Assembly: GCA_003576705.1 (NCBI GenBank)
Contig: QOZS01000001.1
Location: 62,001 to 126,000 of the forward strand
Direction of reading: 5' to 3'
Source of the DNA: Desertibaculum subflavum
GTDB lineage: Bacteria > Pseudomonadota > Alphaproteobacteria > Ferrovibrionales > Ferrovibrionaceae
Length of the DNA stretch: 64,000 bases
The number at the start of each line of letters is the position of its first letter. The first letter of the stretch is position 1. The notes under the pieces are model-generated. The model worked only from the letters and a program-made list of their open reading frames with translations, did not search any database and had not been told where the DNA came from. Made by a program: the position numbers and the translations under genes. Positions 19,559 through 27,810 of the stretch are shown here, piece after piece.

Positions 19559-20611
19559 ATGGGCAGTCGGGAAATCAGTATCGCCGGCCGCCGCATCGCG
19601 GACGACGCGCCGCCCTATCTGATTGCCGAGCTCTCCGGCAACCACAACGGCGATATCGAGCGCGCCTTCGCACTGATGGAGGCGGCGCGGCGCGCCGGCG
19701 CCGATGCCGTCAAGCTGCAGACCTATACCGCCGATACCATCACACTGGACAGCGATCGTCCCGACTTCCGCATCGAGACGGGCCCCTGGGCCGGCCGCCG
19801 CTTGTACGAGCTCTACCAGGAGGCGCACACGCCCTGGGAATGGCATGCCCCGCTGTTCGCCCGGGGGCGCGAGCTCGGCATCACCGTGTTCTCGACGCCG
19901 TTCGACCCGACCGCCGTGCGCCTGCTCGAAGAGCTTGGCGCGCCGGCCTACAAGATCGCCTCGTTCGAGGTGATCGACCTGCCGCTGATCGAATGCGTCG
20001 CCAGGACCGGCAAGCCGATGATCATCTCGACCGGCATGGCCGATCTCGGCGAGATCGGCGAGGCGGTCGCCGCGGCGCGCCGCGCCGGCGCGCGTGAGAT
20101 CGCGCTGCTGCACTGCGTCAGCGCCTATCCCGCGCCGCCCGAGGACGCCAACCTGCAAACCGTCGCCCATCTCGGCGAGGCCTTCGGGGTGGTGCCCGGA
20201 CTGTCCGACCACACGATCGGCACGGCAGTGTCGATCGCTGCGGTGGCACTCGGCGCCCGCGTAATCGAGAAGCATGTCACCCTGCGCCGGGCCGACGGGG
20301 GCCCCGATGCCGCTTTCTCGCTGGAGCCGGAGGAACTGGTGGCGCTGGTCGAGGGCTGCCGTTCCGCCCATGCCGCACTCGGCCATGTAAGCTACACACG
20401 GGCGGCGAGCGAGCGCGGCAACGTGATGTTCCGCCGTTCCCTCTATGCGGTCGAGGACATCCGCGCCGGCGAGACGATCACCGCCCGCAACGTGCGCTCG
20501 ATCCGGCCGGGCCATGGCCTGGCGCCGAAGCATCTGCCCGCCTTGCTCGGACGCACCGCGCGCGGTGACATCCCCCGCGGCACGGCGCTGAGCTGGGCAC
20601 TGCTCGACTGA
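19559..20611 (+). CDS. pseI: Pseudaminic acid synthase PseI
   Basis: A 350-residue NeuB-family enzyme that condenses 2,4-diacetamido-2,4,6-trideoxy-L-altrose with phosphoenolpyruvate to form pseudaminic acid. The TIM-barrel carries AELSGNHNGDIERA, VKLQTYTADT and the PseI-type block RLYELYQEAHTPWEWH near residue 85, which separates it from sialic and legionaminic acid synthases. STGMADL and GLSDHTIG follow, and a SAF antifreeze-like domain covers about 290-350. ATG 19559 is used; a GTG three bases earlier is possible. It is separated by about 24 kb or more from the other pse genes of the island. Confidence 0.93.
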   Translation: MGSREISIAGRRIADDAPPYLIAELSGNHNGDIERAFALMEAARRAGADAVKLQTYTADTITLDSDRPDFRIETGPWAGRRLYELYQEAHTPWEWHAPLFARGRELGITVFSTPFDPTAVRLLEELGAPAYKIASFEVIDLPLIECVARTGKPMIISTGMADLGEIGEAVAAARRAGAREIALLHCVSAYPAPPEDANLQTVAHLGEAFGVVPGLSDHTIGTAVSIAAVALGARVIEKHVTLRRADGGPDAAFSLEPEELVALVEGCRSAHAALGHVSYTRAASERGNVMFRRSLYAVEDIRAGETITARNVRSIRPGHGLAPKHLPALLGRTARGDIPRGTALSWALLD

Positions 20612-20681
20612 GCCTCCCGGCCCTCTCGCGCGGCCGCAACGCCTTGGCTAAAGTGACCCGATTAGCGAGGGGACGGGCGGC

Positions 20682-21155
20682 ATGAAACTCGTGGCACTGG
20701 CAACGGCGGCGATGCTGCATCTCGCGGCGGGCGGCGCGCCCGATGGCCACCACGAGCATGAGGATTCGATCCTCAAGCCCGACACGCCGGTCGATGTCGG
20801 CGCCACCCTCAAGGGCAGCACCATCAGCGTTCTCGCCTATCGTTCCTTCGCGCCGGCCAAGCCGGCTCAAGGCGGCCTGGAAAGCTCGGATCGCATTGTC
20901 TTCCAGGCCTGGCTCCGCGAGGACGGCATCGCCCGCGTGCGCGTGCTGGACGAGGCGCGCAACGCCTGGCGGGCCGTGGCGAACGAGACCTGGAGCGTGC
21001 AGGGCGACCTGCTCTGCCTCTCGGCCGGCTCCTTCGGCATGGGACGGCTCTGCCTCGATACCCTGATCTACGGCCAAGTGTTCAGCGCCGCTTCGCCCAA
21101 AGCCGACATCCTGGTCAAGGGCAACTGGCGCAAGGGCAACGTGCACGGCCTGTGA
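20682..21155 (+). CDS. Hypothetical secreted protein
   Basis: A 157-residue protein with a short signal peptide (MKLVALATAAMLHLAAGG) followed by a His/Glu-rich stretch (DGHHEHED) that might bind metal. The mature domain has alternating hydrophobic strands and a central WSVQGDLLCLSAGSFGMGRLCLDTLIYG block with two Cys that could form a disulfide in the periplasm. No known family is recognised. It lies between pseI and flagellin; the latter has its own sigma-54 promoter, so co-regulation is uncertain. Confidence 0.75.
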   Translation: MKLVALATAAMLHLAAGGAPDGHHEHEDSILKPDTPVDVGATLKGSTISVLAYRSFAPAKPAQGGLESSDRIVFQAWLREDGIARVRVLDEARNAWRAVANETWSVQGDLLCLSAGSFGMGRLCLDTLIYGQVFSAASPKADILVKGNWRKGNVHGL

Positions 21156-21161
21156 GGCGCG

Positions 21162-21211
21162 CCCGGCAAGATCCGCCCGGCACCGCTTGCCGGTCGGCAA
21201 TTTTTGCCGGG
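21162..21211. promoter_or_regulatory. Cluster of TTGCCGG half-sites (candidate activator site)
   Basis: CCCGGCAA at 21162-21169, CTTGCCGG at 21186-21193 and the perfect dyad CGGCAA-TTT-TTGCCG at 21195-21209 form an inverted-repeat cluster 100 to 150 bases upstream of the flagellin sigma-54 promoter. That distance suits an enhancer bound by an NtrC-type flagellar activator such as FlbD. It could instead fold as a hairpin at the end of the upstream transcript. Confidence 0.45.
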
Positions 21212-21246
21212 CAGATTTGGCCGAAACGCAGTGAATAACCGATAAA

Positions 21247-21263
21247 CCTAAGAACTCATTAGG
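21247..21263. promoter_or_regulatory. Perfect dyad CCTAA-N7-TTAGG upstream of flagellin
   Basis: A perfect 5-bp inverted repeat separated by seven bases, located about 48 bases upstream of the sigma-54 -24 element. It could be an operator for a repressor or activator of flagellin. The binding protein is unknown. Confidence 0.35.
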
Positions 21264-21310
21264 CAAATTCAGCCGCCCGGCGGCTCGATTCTGCCTACCG
21301 GACAGCCTGA

Positions 21311-21326
21311 TGGCACATCCGTTGCT
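21311..21326 (+). promoter_or_regulatory. Sigma-54 promoter of flagellin
   Basis: TGGCAC (21311-21316), five bases, then TTGCT (21322-21326): a complete match to the RpoN consensus TGGCACRNNNNTTGCW, with GG and GC separated by exactly ten bases. Transcription would start near 21337, giving a 5' leader of about 50 bases before the flagellin ATG at 21387. Confidence 0.88.
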
Positions 21327-21386
21327 GAGGGGTCTGCGGGGTGCAAAGCGCCCCGAAGCTGACTTCCAGAACGGAGTACATCTCAA

Positions 21387-22268
21387 ATGCCGAATATTAT
21401 TCTTGGCGCGTCCACGCGTTCCAACCTGCTCTCCCTGCAGGGCACCCAGTCGAGCATCAACCTGACCCAGGGCCGTCTGTCGACGGGCCTCAAGGTCGCG
21501 TCGGCGATCGACAACGCGGTGTCGTTCTTCCAGGCGCAGGCGCTCAACAACCGCGCGGCCGACTTCACCGACCGCAAGGACGGCATCGATCAGGGCATCT
21601 CGACCCTGAAGGCCGCCAACAACGGCGTCGAGGCGATCGACAAGATCGTCAAGCAGCTGAAGGGTATCGTTTCTTCGGCCAAGACCGCGACCACGACCGA
21701 GCAGGCCGACCTGACCAACCAGTTCCAGGAGCTGCTTGGGCAGATCAACGAGCTCGCCGGTGACGCGAGCTATCAGGGCCTCAACCTGATCAACAGCACG
21801 GCGAGCAAGCTCAGCGTCGACTTCTCCACCTCGTCGACGGCGACCTTCACCGTCGAAGGCCGTAACCTGAACGTGTCCGGCCTGTTCACCAACGGCGGCG
21901 ACGCCCTCACCGGCTTCAACGGCGGTCTGTCGACCTTCCTTGGCACCGGTGGCGCGGCGGAGTTCTCGGCCGTTGGTACCACGGTCAGCGCGTTCGACGA
22001 CGCGATCACGCTGCTCGATACCGGCATCAGCAAGCTCCGCGGCGCTGCGAAGTCGCTCGGTGCGAACGTGACCTTCCTGCAGACCCGGTTGGACTTCACG
22101 AAGCAGTACGTGAACAACCTGTCGGAAGGCGCGGACAAGCTGACGCTGGCCGACATCAACGAGGAAGGCGCCAACCTGGTGTCGCTGCAGACCCGTCAGC
22201 AGCTCGGCATCCAGGCGCTCGCCTTCGCCGGTCAGTCCGAGCAGGCCGTGCTGCGTCTGTTCAGCTAA
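21387..22268 (+). CDS. Flagellin
   Basis: A 293-residue short flagellin, the filament subunit exported by the flagellar type III apparatus. The N-terminal D0/D1 helices (NLLSLQGTQSSINLTQGRLSTGLKVASAIDNA) and the C-terminal D1/D0 helices ending LQTRQQLGIQALAFAGQSEQAVLRLF are conserved. The centre (about 130-215) is short, Ser/Thr/Gly-rich and lacks D2/D3; its Ser and Thr residues are natural acceptor candidates for nonulosonic acid. No Cys is present. It is expressed from the sigma-54 promoter at 21311, with GGAG at 21373-21376, and ends in a strong terminator. Confidence 0.96.
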   Translation: MPNIILGASTRSNLLSLQGTQSSINLTQGRLSTGLKVASAIDNAVSFFQAQALNNRAADFTDRKDGIDQGISTLKAANNGVEAIDKIVKQLKGIVSSAKTATTTEQADLTNQFQELLGQINELAGDASYQGLNLINSTASKLSVDFSTSSTATFTVEGRNLNVSGLFTNGGDALTGFNGGLSTFLGTGGAAEFSAVGTTVSAFDDAITLLDTGISKLRGAAKSLGANVTFLQTRLDFTKQYVNNLSEGADKLTLADINEEGANLVSLQTRQQLGIQALAFAGQSEQAVLRLFS

Positions 22269-22292
22269 TCGGTTACACGAGCGTTTCGTGGC

Positions 22293-22324
22293 GGGGGCCG
22301 GCATCGCCGGCCCCCGTTTTCTTT
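22293..22324 (+). terminator. Rho-independent terminator after flagellin
   Basis: A perfect 10-bp GC stem (22293-22302 pairing with 22306-22315), a three-base ATC loop and a GTTTTCTTT tail. It lies 25 bases after the flagellin stop and would insulate flbT from full flagellin transcription. Confidence 0.88.
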
Positions 22325-22404
22325 CGGCGTCACCCGTCGCAGCGGCCGGTTCTCATTCCCCGGCGGCTCTGGCATCCTGATCACGAATCGCGTCGAGGAA
22401 CGGG

Positions 22405-22902
22405 ATGCCGCTCAGGATCGCGCTCAAGGCCGGCGAAAAGATTATCGTCAACGGTGCCGTGCTGCAGGCCGGCGACGCGCCGGCGACCCTGTTGGTGCAC
22501 AATGCGGCAGCTTTGTTGCGTGAGCGCGAAATCATGACCGAGGAGCGGGCGGTTTCGCCCGCCACGCGCGTCTACTACACGGTCCAGTGCGCCTACCTGT
22601 TCCCTAGTAAGAAAGATCTATATTTACAGCATTTTTACGGATTCCTTGAAGAGTTCGTGAGCGCCGCCCCGAGCGCGGAGCCGCTGGCCCGCAAGATCAG
22701 GGCCGAGGTGGAAGGGGAGCGCTATTACCCGGCGCTCAGATCAGCCCGCAAGCTGATCGAGCGCGAACAGGAGATTATGAATGCGTTCGGCGGCCAGCGG
22801 CTACAACCGAGTGCCCCAGGCGGGCAACCCGCGGAACACCGAGGCCTGGGCCCTGATGGAGGCCGCCCGGCGCATGCGGGACGCCAAGAGCGCCGGCGCT
22901 GA
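22405..22902 (+). CDS. flbT: Flagellar biosynthesis repressor FlbT
   Basis: A 165-residue FlbT, the post-transcriptional regulator that binds flagellin mRNA leaders in Alphaproteobacteria. The family region runs from MPLRIALKAGEKIIVNGAVLQAGD through LREREIMTEE and YYPALRSARKLIEREQEIMNAF (about residue 127). The remaining 38 residues are Gly/Pro/Arg-rich, unlike FlbT, and are encoded in the region overlapping flaF in another frame. GAGGAA at 22397-22402 precedes the ATG. The overlap suggests that either the extra tail is tolerated or the natural stop has been lost. Confidence 0.9.
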   Translation: MPLRIALKAGEKIIVNGAVLQAGDAPATLLVHNAAALLREREIMTEERAVSPATRVYYTVQCAYLFPSKKDLYLQHFYGFLEEFVSAAPSAEPLARKIRAEVEGERYYPALRSARKLIEREQEIMNAFGGQRLQPSAPGGQPAEHRGLGPDGGRPAHAGRQERRR

Positions 22903-23191
22903 AGCGCTGATCAAGGCCGTCCGCCTCAACTGGAAGCTCTGGACCATCTTTCAGTCCAATCTGGTCGATCCCGACGCGGCGATCCCCAAGCCGATCCGCG
23001 AGAACATGCTGTCGCTGTCGAATTTCGTCGATCGCCGTTCGGTCGAGATCCTGGCCAAGCCGGATCCGCAATTGGTGGATGCGCTGATCAACATCAACGC
23101 CCAGATCGCCGGCGGGCTGATGACCATCCCCGAGGCCCCGGCAACCCCGGCGCCGGGGGCCGACCGGCAGCCGATCAATGAGGTCGCTTAG
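22781..23191 (+). CDS. flaF: Flagellar biosynthesis regulator FlaF
   Basis: A 136-residue FlaF, which is needed for flagellin secretion or translation and acts against FlbT in Alphaproteobacteria. Family signatures are GYNRVPQAGNPRNTEAWALMEAARRM, LIKAVRLNWKLWTIFQSNLVDP, LSLSNFVDRRSVEIL and LININAQIAGGL. It starts inside flbT (122-base overlap, different frame); the FlaF-like sequence begins within eight residues of this ATG, so a later start is unlikely. Its C-terminus is a Pro/Ala-rich tail that overlaps the next gene by 14 bases. Confidence 0.9.
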   Translation: MRSAASGYNRVPQAGNPRNTEAWALMEAARRMRDAKSAGAEALIKAVRLNWKLWTIFQSNLVDPDAAIPKPIRENMLSLSNFVDRRSVEILAKPDPQLVDALININAQIAGGLMTIPEAPATPAPGADRQPINEVA

Positions 23192-25049
23192 GTCCGAGGC
23201 CTCCGTCGCCGCGCCGGGGGGGCGGTCGGCGGAGAGTGCCGCGGAGGCCGCGCGTCTGCTGGCGCGCGGCGAGGTGCTCGAAGCCGTCGAACTGATCGAG
23301 GCGGCCCGGCAGCACGATCCGCACAACCCCCGGATCCGCTTCCTGCTCGCCTTCGTGGCCTGGCGCATGTTCGACCTCGTGCGCGCCATGCAGCTGCTCA
23401 CCGACCTGGCGGAGGAGGCGCCGAGCAACGGCACCTATGCCGAGGCGCTGGCGACGCTGAAGGCGCTGGTCGGCGACCTCACCGAGGCATTGTTCTACGG
23501 CAAGCTCGGTACCGCGCTGCCGAAGGATCCGGCGCTGCAGGCGCTAGTTCCGCCCGACTTCCCGGCCTTCGGCGACGCCTTTCTCGGCATCAACGAGCGG
23601 CCGCTGGTCGCCGTCGCGGCCGGCCTGGAAAACCAGGGGCGGCTGCGCGAGGCCGCCAGGGCGTTCGAACAGCATGTCCGGCTGTTCCCCGACGATCGGA
23701 TTCCGGCCGAGCGTCTGACGCGACTGCTGCTGATGTCGGGCCGCGAGGCCGAAGCGGTGCAGCAGGTGGGCGCCCTGGTCGGCGCCAAGGACGCGGTTGC
23801 CCTGTCGCTGCTCGGCCGCGCGTCGGCCGCGATCGGCGATGCCGAAGGCGCCGCAGCGCTGCATGAGGCCGCCACCACCCTGGCGCCGGGCGACGCCGCC
23901 GTGGTTGGCGCCGCCGTGCGCGATGCCCGCTGGTTCGAGCCGGATGCGGACCGACGGAACAAGGCCACCGAAGCCTGGCTCGCCCGCTTCGCGGCCGGCC
24001 CCCGTTCGTCGCGTCCCTTCGCGCCCCGCGGCGACAGGCTGCGCATCGGCTACCTGGTTGCCGGGATCGCCGGCTCGCCGCTCGCCGCTTCCGTCGCAGC
24101 GGTCGCCCGCCAGCACGACCGCACCGCCGTCGAAGTGCGCGGTTATGGCTTCGGCGAGCTGGCGGCGGACAGCAATATCGGCCTGCGTGGCGGCTTCGAC
24201 GAATGGCGCGACGTGTCGCGCATCGACCCGCGCACATTGGCCCGCATCCTGGAAGGCGACGCGCTGGACCTGGTGATCGACGCCTCCGGCCTCAGGGCTC
24301 CGGACGGGCTGATCGCGCTTTCGCTCGCCAACCTCCCGCTGCGCTGCGGCTGGCTCGGCCTGCCCGACATGGTGGCGGGGGCGCCGTACGATCGCTGGCT
24401 GACCTGCGACGGCGTCGCGCCGGCCGGCGACGCCACCCATATCTCGCTCGGGCCGACGCATGTCGCGGCGTCCGGCAAGCCGATACCGCGTCTCGATCCG
24501 GTCGGCAGCGGCCTGCGGATCGGCTTCGACATCACGCCGCGCGAGATGACGCCAGCGACCATCGATCTGCTGCGCCGCATCGTTGCCGCGGTGCCCGGCG
24601 TGCAGGTGATGATCTTCGACCATGGCTTCAGCCAGCCCATCGTGGTCGACCGGCTGATCGCCCAGCTCGGCGATGCGGCGGCGCAGACGGATGTCGTCAA
24701 GGCCGCCGAGATGCGGGCGTTCCTGGCCCAGGTCGATGTGGTCGTGGTGCCGCCGGCCGCGGAGACGCCGCGCGCCGTCGCCGAAGCCATCGGCCATGGC
24801 GTTCCCACCCTGGTCATCGGCCAGGGCACGTCGGCGGCCATCGCATGCAATGCCGGTCTTGCCGGTCTCGCCGTCGCGGACGAGGCGGCGGCCATCAAGG
24901 TGATCTGCGGTCTGGCCGAGGACGATGCGAAGCTGGCGGAAGCCTGGGCGGCGGCGCAATCCGCCGTCGCGGCGTTCGACGGCCGGCGGATCGCGGCGGC
25001 CATCGCCGAGCTCGCGGCGCGGGTGGAGCCACGTCATGCCACAAGGTAA
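23178..25049 (+). CDS. TPR and GT41-like glycosyltransferase (FlmG-like)
   Basis: A 623-residue soluble protein. The N-terminal half (about 20-270) is a TPR-like helical array (EAARLLARGEVLEAVELIEAARQHDPHNPRI and later repeats). The C-terminal half resembles O-GlcNAc transferase/SPINDLY catalytic domains: LRIGYLVAGIAGSPLAASV near 290, and RCGWLGLPDMVAGAPYDRWLTCDGVAPAG near 390, equivalent to the WLGYPGTTG block. This is the architecture of FlmG, which in Caulobacter binds flagellins through its TPRs and glycosylates them with pseudaminic acid. It overlaps flaF by 14 bases and the Maf gene by 14 bases, giving a coupled flagellin-maturation operon. The donor is inferred to be CMP-pseudaminate or a derivative. 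Confidence 0.85.
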   Translation: MRSLRSEASVAAPGGRSAESAAEAARLLARGEVLEAVELIEAARQHDPHNPRIRFLLAFVAWRMFDLVRAMQLLTDLAEEAPSNGTYAEALATLKALVGDLTEALFYGKLGTALPKDPALQALVPPDFPAFGDAFLGINERPLVAVAAGLENQGRLREAARAFEQHVRLFPDDRIPAERLTRLLLMSGREAEAVQQVGALVGAKDAVALSLLGRASAAIGDAEGAAALHEAATTLAPGDAAVVGAAVRDARWFEPDADRRNKATEAWLARFAAGPRSSRPFAPRGDRLRIGYLVAGIAGSPLAASVAAVARQHDRTAVEVRGYGFGELAADSNIGLRGGFDEWRDVSRIDPRTLARILEGDALDLVIDASGLRAPDGLIALSLANLPLRCGWLGLPDMVAGAPYDRWLTCDGVAPAGDATHISLGPTHVAASGKPIPRLDPVGSGLRIGFDITPREMTPATIDLLRRIVAAVPGVQVMIFDHGFSQPIVVDRLIAQLGDAAAQTDVVKAAEMRAFLAQVDVVVVPPAAETPRAVAEAIGHGVPTLVIGQGTSAAIACNAGLAGLAVADEAAAIKVICGLAEDDAKLAEAWAAAQSAVAAFDGRRIAAAIAELAARVEPRHATR

Positions 25050-27000
25050 GTACTACGAGACCTCGCTCGCCGCGTTCCACCGCTTCTTCCCGGATGTCGC
25101 GGCGCGGATAGAGAGCGAGACGGCCCAGCTGGAAGCGATCGTCGAGGACGGCGAGATCATCGACGTGCGGGTCGGTGAGAAGCGCCTTTACGGCGAGGAT
25201 GGCGTCGCCGGCACGCAGGCCCAAGTCGAAACCTTCGTCAAGGATCCGCGCCGTTTCCTCATCTCCGACCTGCGCAAAGCCGGCATGGGCAGCCCGGTCT
25301 GCGGCAAGATGATCGAGCGCATGTACCGCGAGACCAAGGCGCTGGGCCCGGACGCCGTGGCGGCCCAGCCGGTCGACGGCTTCTTCTATCTCTGCGTGTT
25401 CGGCGTCGGCCTCGGCTATCATCTGCAGCCGCTCTACGACCAGCTGAAGCCGCGCTGGATGTTCCTGGTCGAGCCGATGGCGCAGCTGATCCAGCATTCG
25501 CTCGGCACCGTCGACTGGCAGAGCTTGCTGGAGAAGGCGGAGTCCGACGGCGTCGAGGTGGCGCTGATCGTCGACGGCGATCCGGAGCGCATCTCCGACA
25601 AGATCGGGCGGATGATCTCCAAGCGTGGCAGCGGCTTCTTCGAAGGCTCGTATATCTACCAGCACTATCCGCTCTGGACCCTCTCGGCCGCCCGGCAGAA
25701 GCTGGTGGAGGCGATGCGCCGCCGCTTCATCGCCGCCGGCTTCTACGAGGACGAGCTGGTGATGATGACCAACGCCACGGCGAATTTCCGCGGCAACAGC
25801 GGCCATGTGATCGATGGCCGGCCGATGCGGCTCCGGTCCGAGCCGGTCTTCATCGTCGGCTCGGGTCCCTCCGCTGATGCCGCGATGCCGGTGATCAAGC
25901 GGTTCCGCGACCAGGCCGTCGTGGTCTCCTGCGGCTCGTCGCTGCGCATCCTGCTGAAGAACGGCATCGTTCCCAATTTCCATGTCGAGATCGAGAACAC
26001 GCCGGAGACGGTGGATGCGCTGCAGCGCTCCGCCAAGTTCGGCGACCTGAAGCAGGTCACCCTGATCTGCTCCTGCACGGTCGATCCGAGCGTGCCCGGC
26101 ATGTTCCGCGAGGCGGTATTCTTCTTCCGCGACAGCGTCAGCTCCACGGTGATCATGGGCAGCCGCTTCAAGGACGTGTTCGGCGGCTCGCCGACGGTGG
26201 CGAACACGGCGCTCGCCATGGCCTCGCTGATGGGCTTCACCAAGTACTATTTCTTCGGGGTGGATTGCGGCGTGCTGCCGGGTGGCGAGCATCACTCGAA
26301 GGATTCGATGTACTACGAGGGCGACGACTTCAAGGAGTACATCGAATCCACCCTAAAATATCCGATCACCGTGCGCGGCAATTTCGGCGGCGCCGCGCAT
26401 ACCGAGATCACCTTGAATGCCAGCCGGTCGCTGCTCGGCACGGTGATCCGGCTGCGCGGCCTGGAGGCCTACAACTGCAGCGACGGCTGCCTGATCGAGC
26501 ACACCATCCCGCTGCTGCCGGAATGCGTCGACATCACCTCGCCGCCGATCGACTGGGCGGCAATCGATGCCGCTTGCAAGGCGCAGATGTTCCCGTTCAA
26601 GCCGGGCGACGTGGTTGCCGATGTCGACCGCGACGCGCTGGTCCGCGGCCTGCACGACTTCCACGACGCCCTGATCGACATGGTCGACCGGGTGGTCGAG
26701 GCGGAGCCGGAGACCGCGGTCTCGGCGATCTACCGCGAGGTGATCACGCTGGAACAGGACATCATCGGGCGCTTCGCCAATTCCTGGTCCATCGCCCTCG
26801 GCTCGGTGCGCACCCTGCCGCGCATCGGCATGTTCTTCGCGTCGAGGGTGCGCGAGGCTGACCAGCGCCGCCAATTGACCGAGGCTTTCGTCGAGCAGTA
26901 CCGCGCCTGCCTGCTGGAGATGCGCGACGGCGCGGAAGCGCTGGTGCGCGAGAAGTTTCCCGACGCACCGCCGGCTCAGGCGCCCGCGGCTGCAGCCTGA
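25036..27000 (+). CDS. Maf-type flagellin glycosyltransferase (DUF115)
   Basis: A 654-residue motility accessory factor. The central DUF115/MptE-like domain starts near residue 268 with VFIVGSGPSADAAMPVIKRF and continues with SLRILLKNGIVPNFHVEIENTP and FFGVDCG near 410, the hallmarks of Maf proteins that attach nonulosonic acids to flagellin Ser/Thr. N-terminal (about 1-260) and C-terminal helical regions match the usual length. ATG 25036 (MPQGKYYETS) is chosen; the upstream in-frame segment is Arg/Ser-rich and lies inside the TPR gene. Having both FlmG-like and Maf transferases in one operon is notable. The role is inferred from family and context. Confidence 0.88.
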   Translation: MPQGKYYETSLAAFHRFFPDVAARIESETAQLEAIVEDGEIIDVRVGEKRLYGEDGVAGTQAQVETFVKDPRRFLISDLRKAGMGSPVCGKMIERMYRETKALGPDAVAAQPVDGFFYLCVFGVGLGYHLQPLYDQLKPRWMFLVEPMAQLIQHSLGTVDWQSLLEKAESDGVEVALIVDGDPERISDKIGRMISKRGSGFFEGSYIYQHYPLWTLSAARQKLVEAMRRRFIAAGFYEDELVMMTNATANFRGNSGHVIDGRPMRLRSEPVFIVGSGPSADAAMPVIKRFRDQAVVVSCGSSLRILLKNGIVPNFHVEIENTPETVDALQRSAKFGDLKQVTLICSCTVDPSVPGMFREAVFFFRDSVSSTVIMGSRFKDVFGGSPTVANTALAMASLMGFTKYYFFGVDCGVLPGGEHHSKDSMYYEGDDFKEYIESTLKYPITVRGNFGGAAHTEITLNASRSLLGTVIRLRGLEAYNCSDGCLIEHTIPLLPECVDITSPPIDWAAIDAACKAQMFPFKPGDVVADVDRDALVRGLHDFHDALIDMVDRVVEAEPETAVSAIYREVITLEQDIIGRFANSWSIALGSVRTLPRIGMFFASRVREADQRRQLTEAFVEQYRACLLEMRDGAEALVREKFPDAPPAQAPAAAA

Positions 27001-27123
27001 CCGCACCGTAGGATCGCGATCAGCGGATCGGCAGAGGGTTGACGGCTACGCGACGCTGACGCCTGAAAGCCGCCAGTTGCGGGCGTTCAGCGACATCAAT
27101 ATCATTCGCAGATCTGTGAGCTA

Positions 27124-27156
27124 GAAAAAAATTCGCGAGCCTGCTTATCGCGCGAC
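27124..27156 (-). terminator. Possible terminator overlapping the GNAT stop codon
   Basis: On the minus strand TCGCG and CGCGA (5-bp stem, 13-base loop) flank the TAA stop of the GNAT gene and are followed by a run of seven T (27125-27131 as A on the plus strand). The stem is short, so efficiency is uncertain. Confidence 0.4.
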
Positions 27157-27810
27157 ATTTTTCTTTGCTCCGGTGTCCCGGGCCGGCGACCGCACCGACT
27201 GCACGACGGCGCGCGTCAGCTCGTCCACGGTCGCGAACAGGATGCGGCCGTCGCGCTCGACCTTCAGCCGCAGGAAATCCGCGGCGAGGCAGCCGAACAG
27301 GATCTGGTCGTAGGCGCGGCCGTCGCGCAGGTAGTCCTGCCGGCCGCGGCCTTCGATCGCGAATCCGAGAACGCCGATCATGCGCGCGAAGGGCTCGAGC
27401 TTCTCATGCGTGCCATCGGCGACGCGGTTGAGATTGAGGCGCGAGAAGGCGTGGTCGCAGACAAGGCCGAAGGCCTCGACACCGGCGGTGAGGCCGGCCT
27501 CTTCGCCCAGGGTCAGGCCGATATTGGCCTTGCGGTTGATCAGGTCGATGTTCTGCAGCGCCACATTGCCGAGCAGGCGGTCGGAGCCCTTCTCGCACAC
27601 GGCCAACAGCAGCGTGCTGGCGCGGGCCATGGCGGCGCGCACGTAATCCAGCTCCTGCTCGCGGCTGATCGGATAGACGCCGTGGGTGTTGAAGCGGGTC
27701 ACCGCCTGATCATTGTACCAGCGATGCCAGTTGCCCTCAGTCACGTCGGCATCGACCGGCTGTCGCAGATAGATGGTGTGGCCGGTCAGGAAGGCCTCGT
27801 CGGCGCTCAT
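27145..27810 (-). CDS. GNAT N-acyltransferase of the glycan operon
   Basis: A 221-residue GNAT protein. The fold is recognisable from HTIYLRQPVDADVTEGNWHRWYND (strand 1/helix 1), LLAVCEKGSDRLLGNVALQNIDLINRKANIGLTLGEEA (strands 2-4 and cofactor loop) and DHAFSRLNLNRVADGTHEKLEPFARMIGVLGF. The cofactor loop LGEEAGLTAG departs from the usual Q/RxxGxG/A, so acyl-ACP or another donor rather than acetyl-CoA is possible. A C-terminal extension of about 60 residues is present. It is the last gene of a six-gene operon, overlapping fkbH by four bases. It is the likely transferase placing the operon's acyl group on an amino sugar (inference). Confidence 0.82.
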   Translation of the reverse strand: MSADEAFLTGHTIYLRQPVDADVTEGNWHRWYNDQAVTRFNTHGVYPISREQELDYVRAAMARASTLLLAVCEKGSDRLLGNVALQNIDLINRKANIGLTLGEEAGLTAGVEAFGLVCDHAFSRLNLNRVADGTHEKLEPFARMIGVLGFAIEGRGRQDYLRDGRAYDQILFGCLAADFLRLKVERDGRILFATVDELTRAVVQSVRSPARDTGAKKNVAR

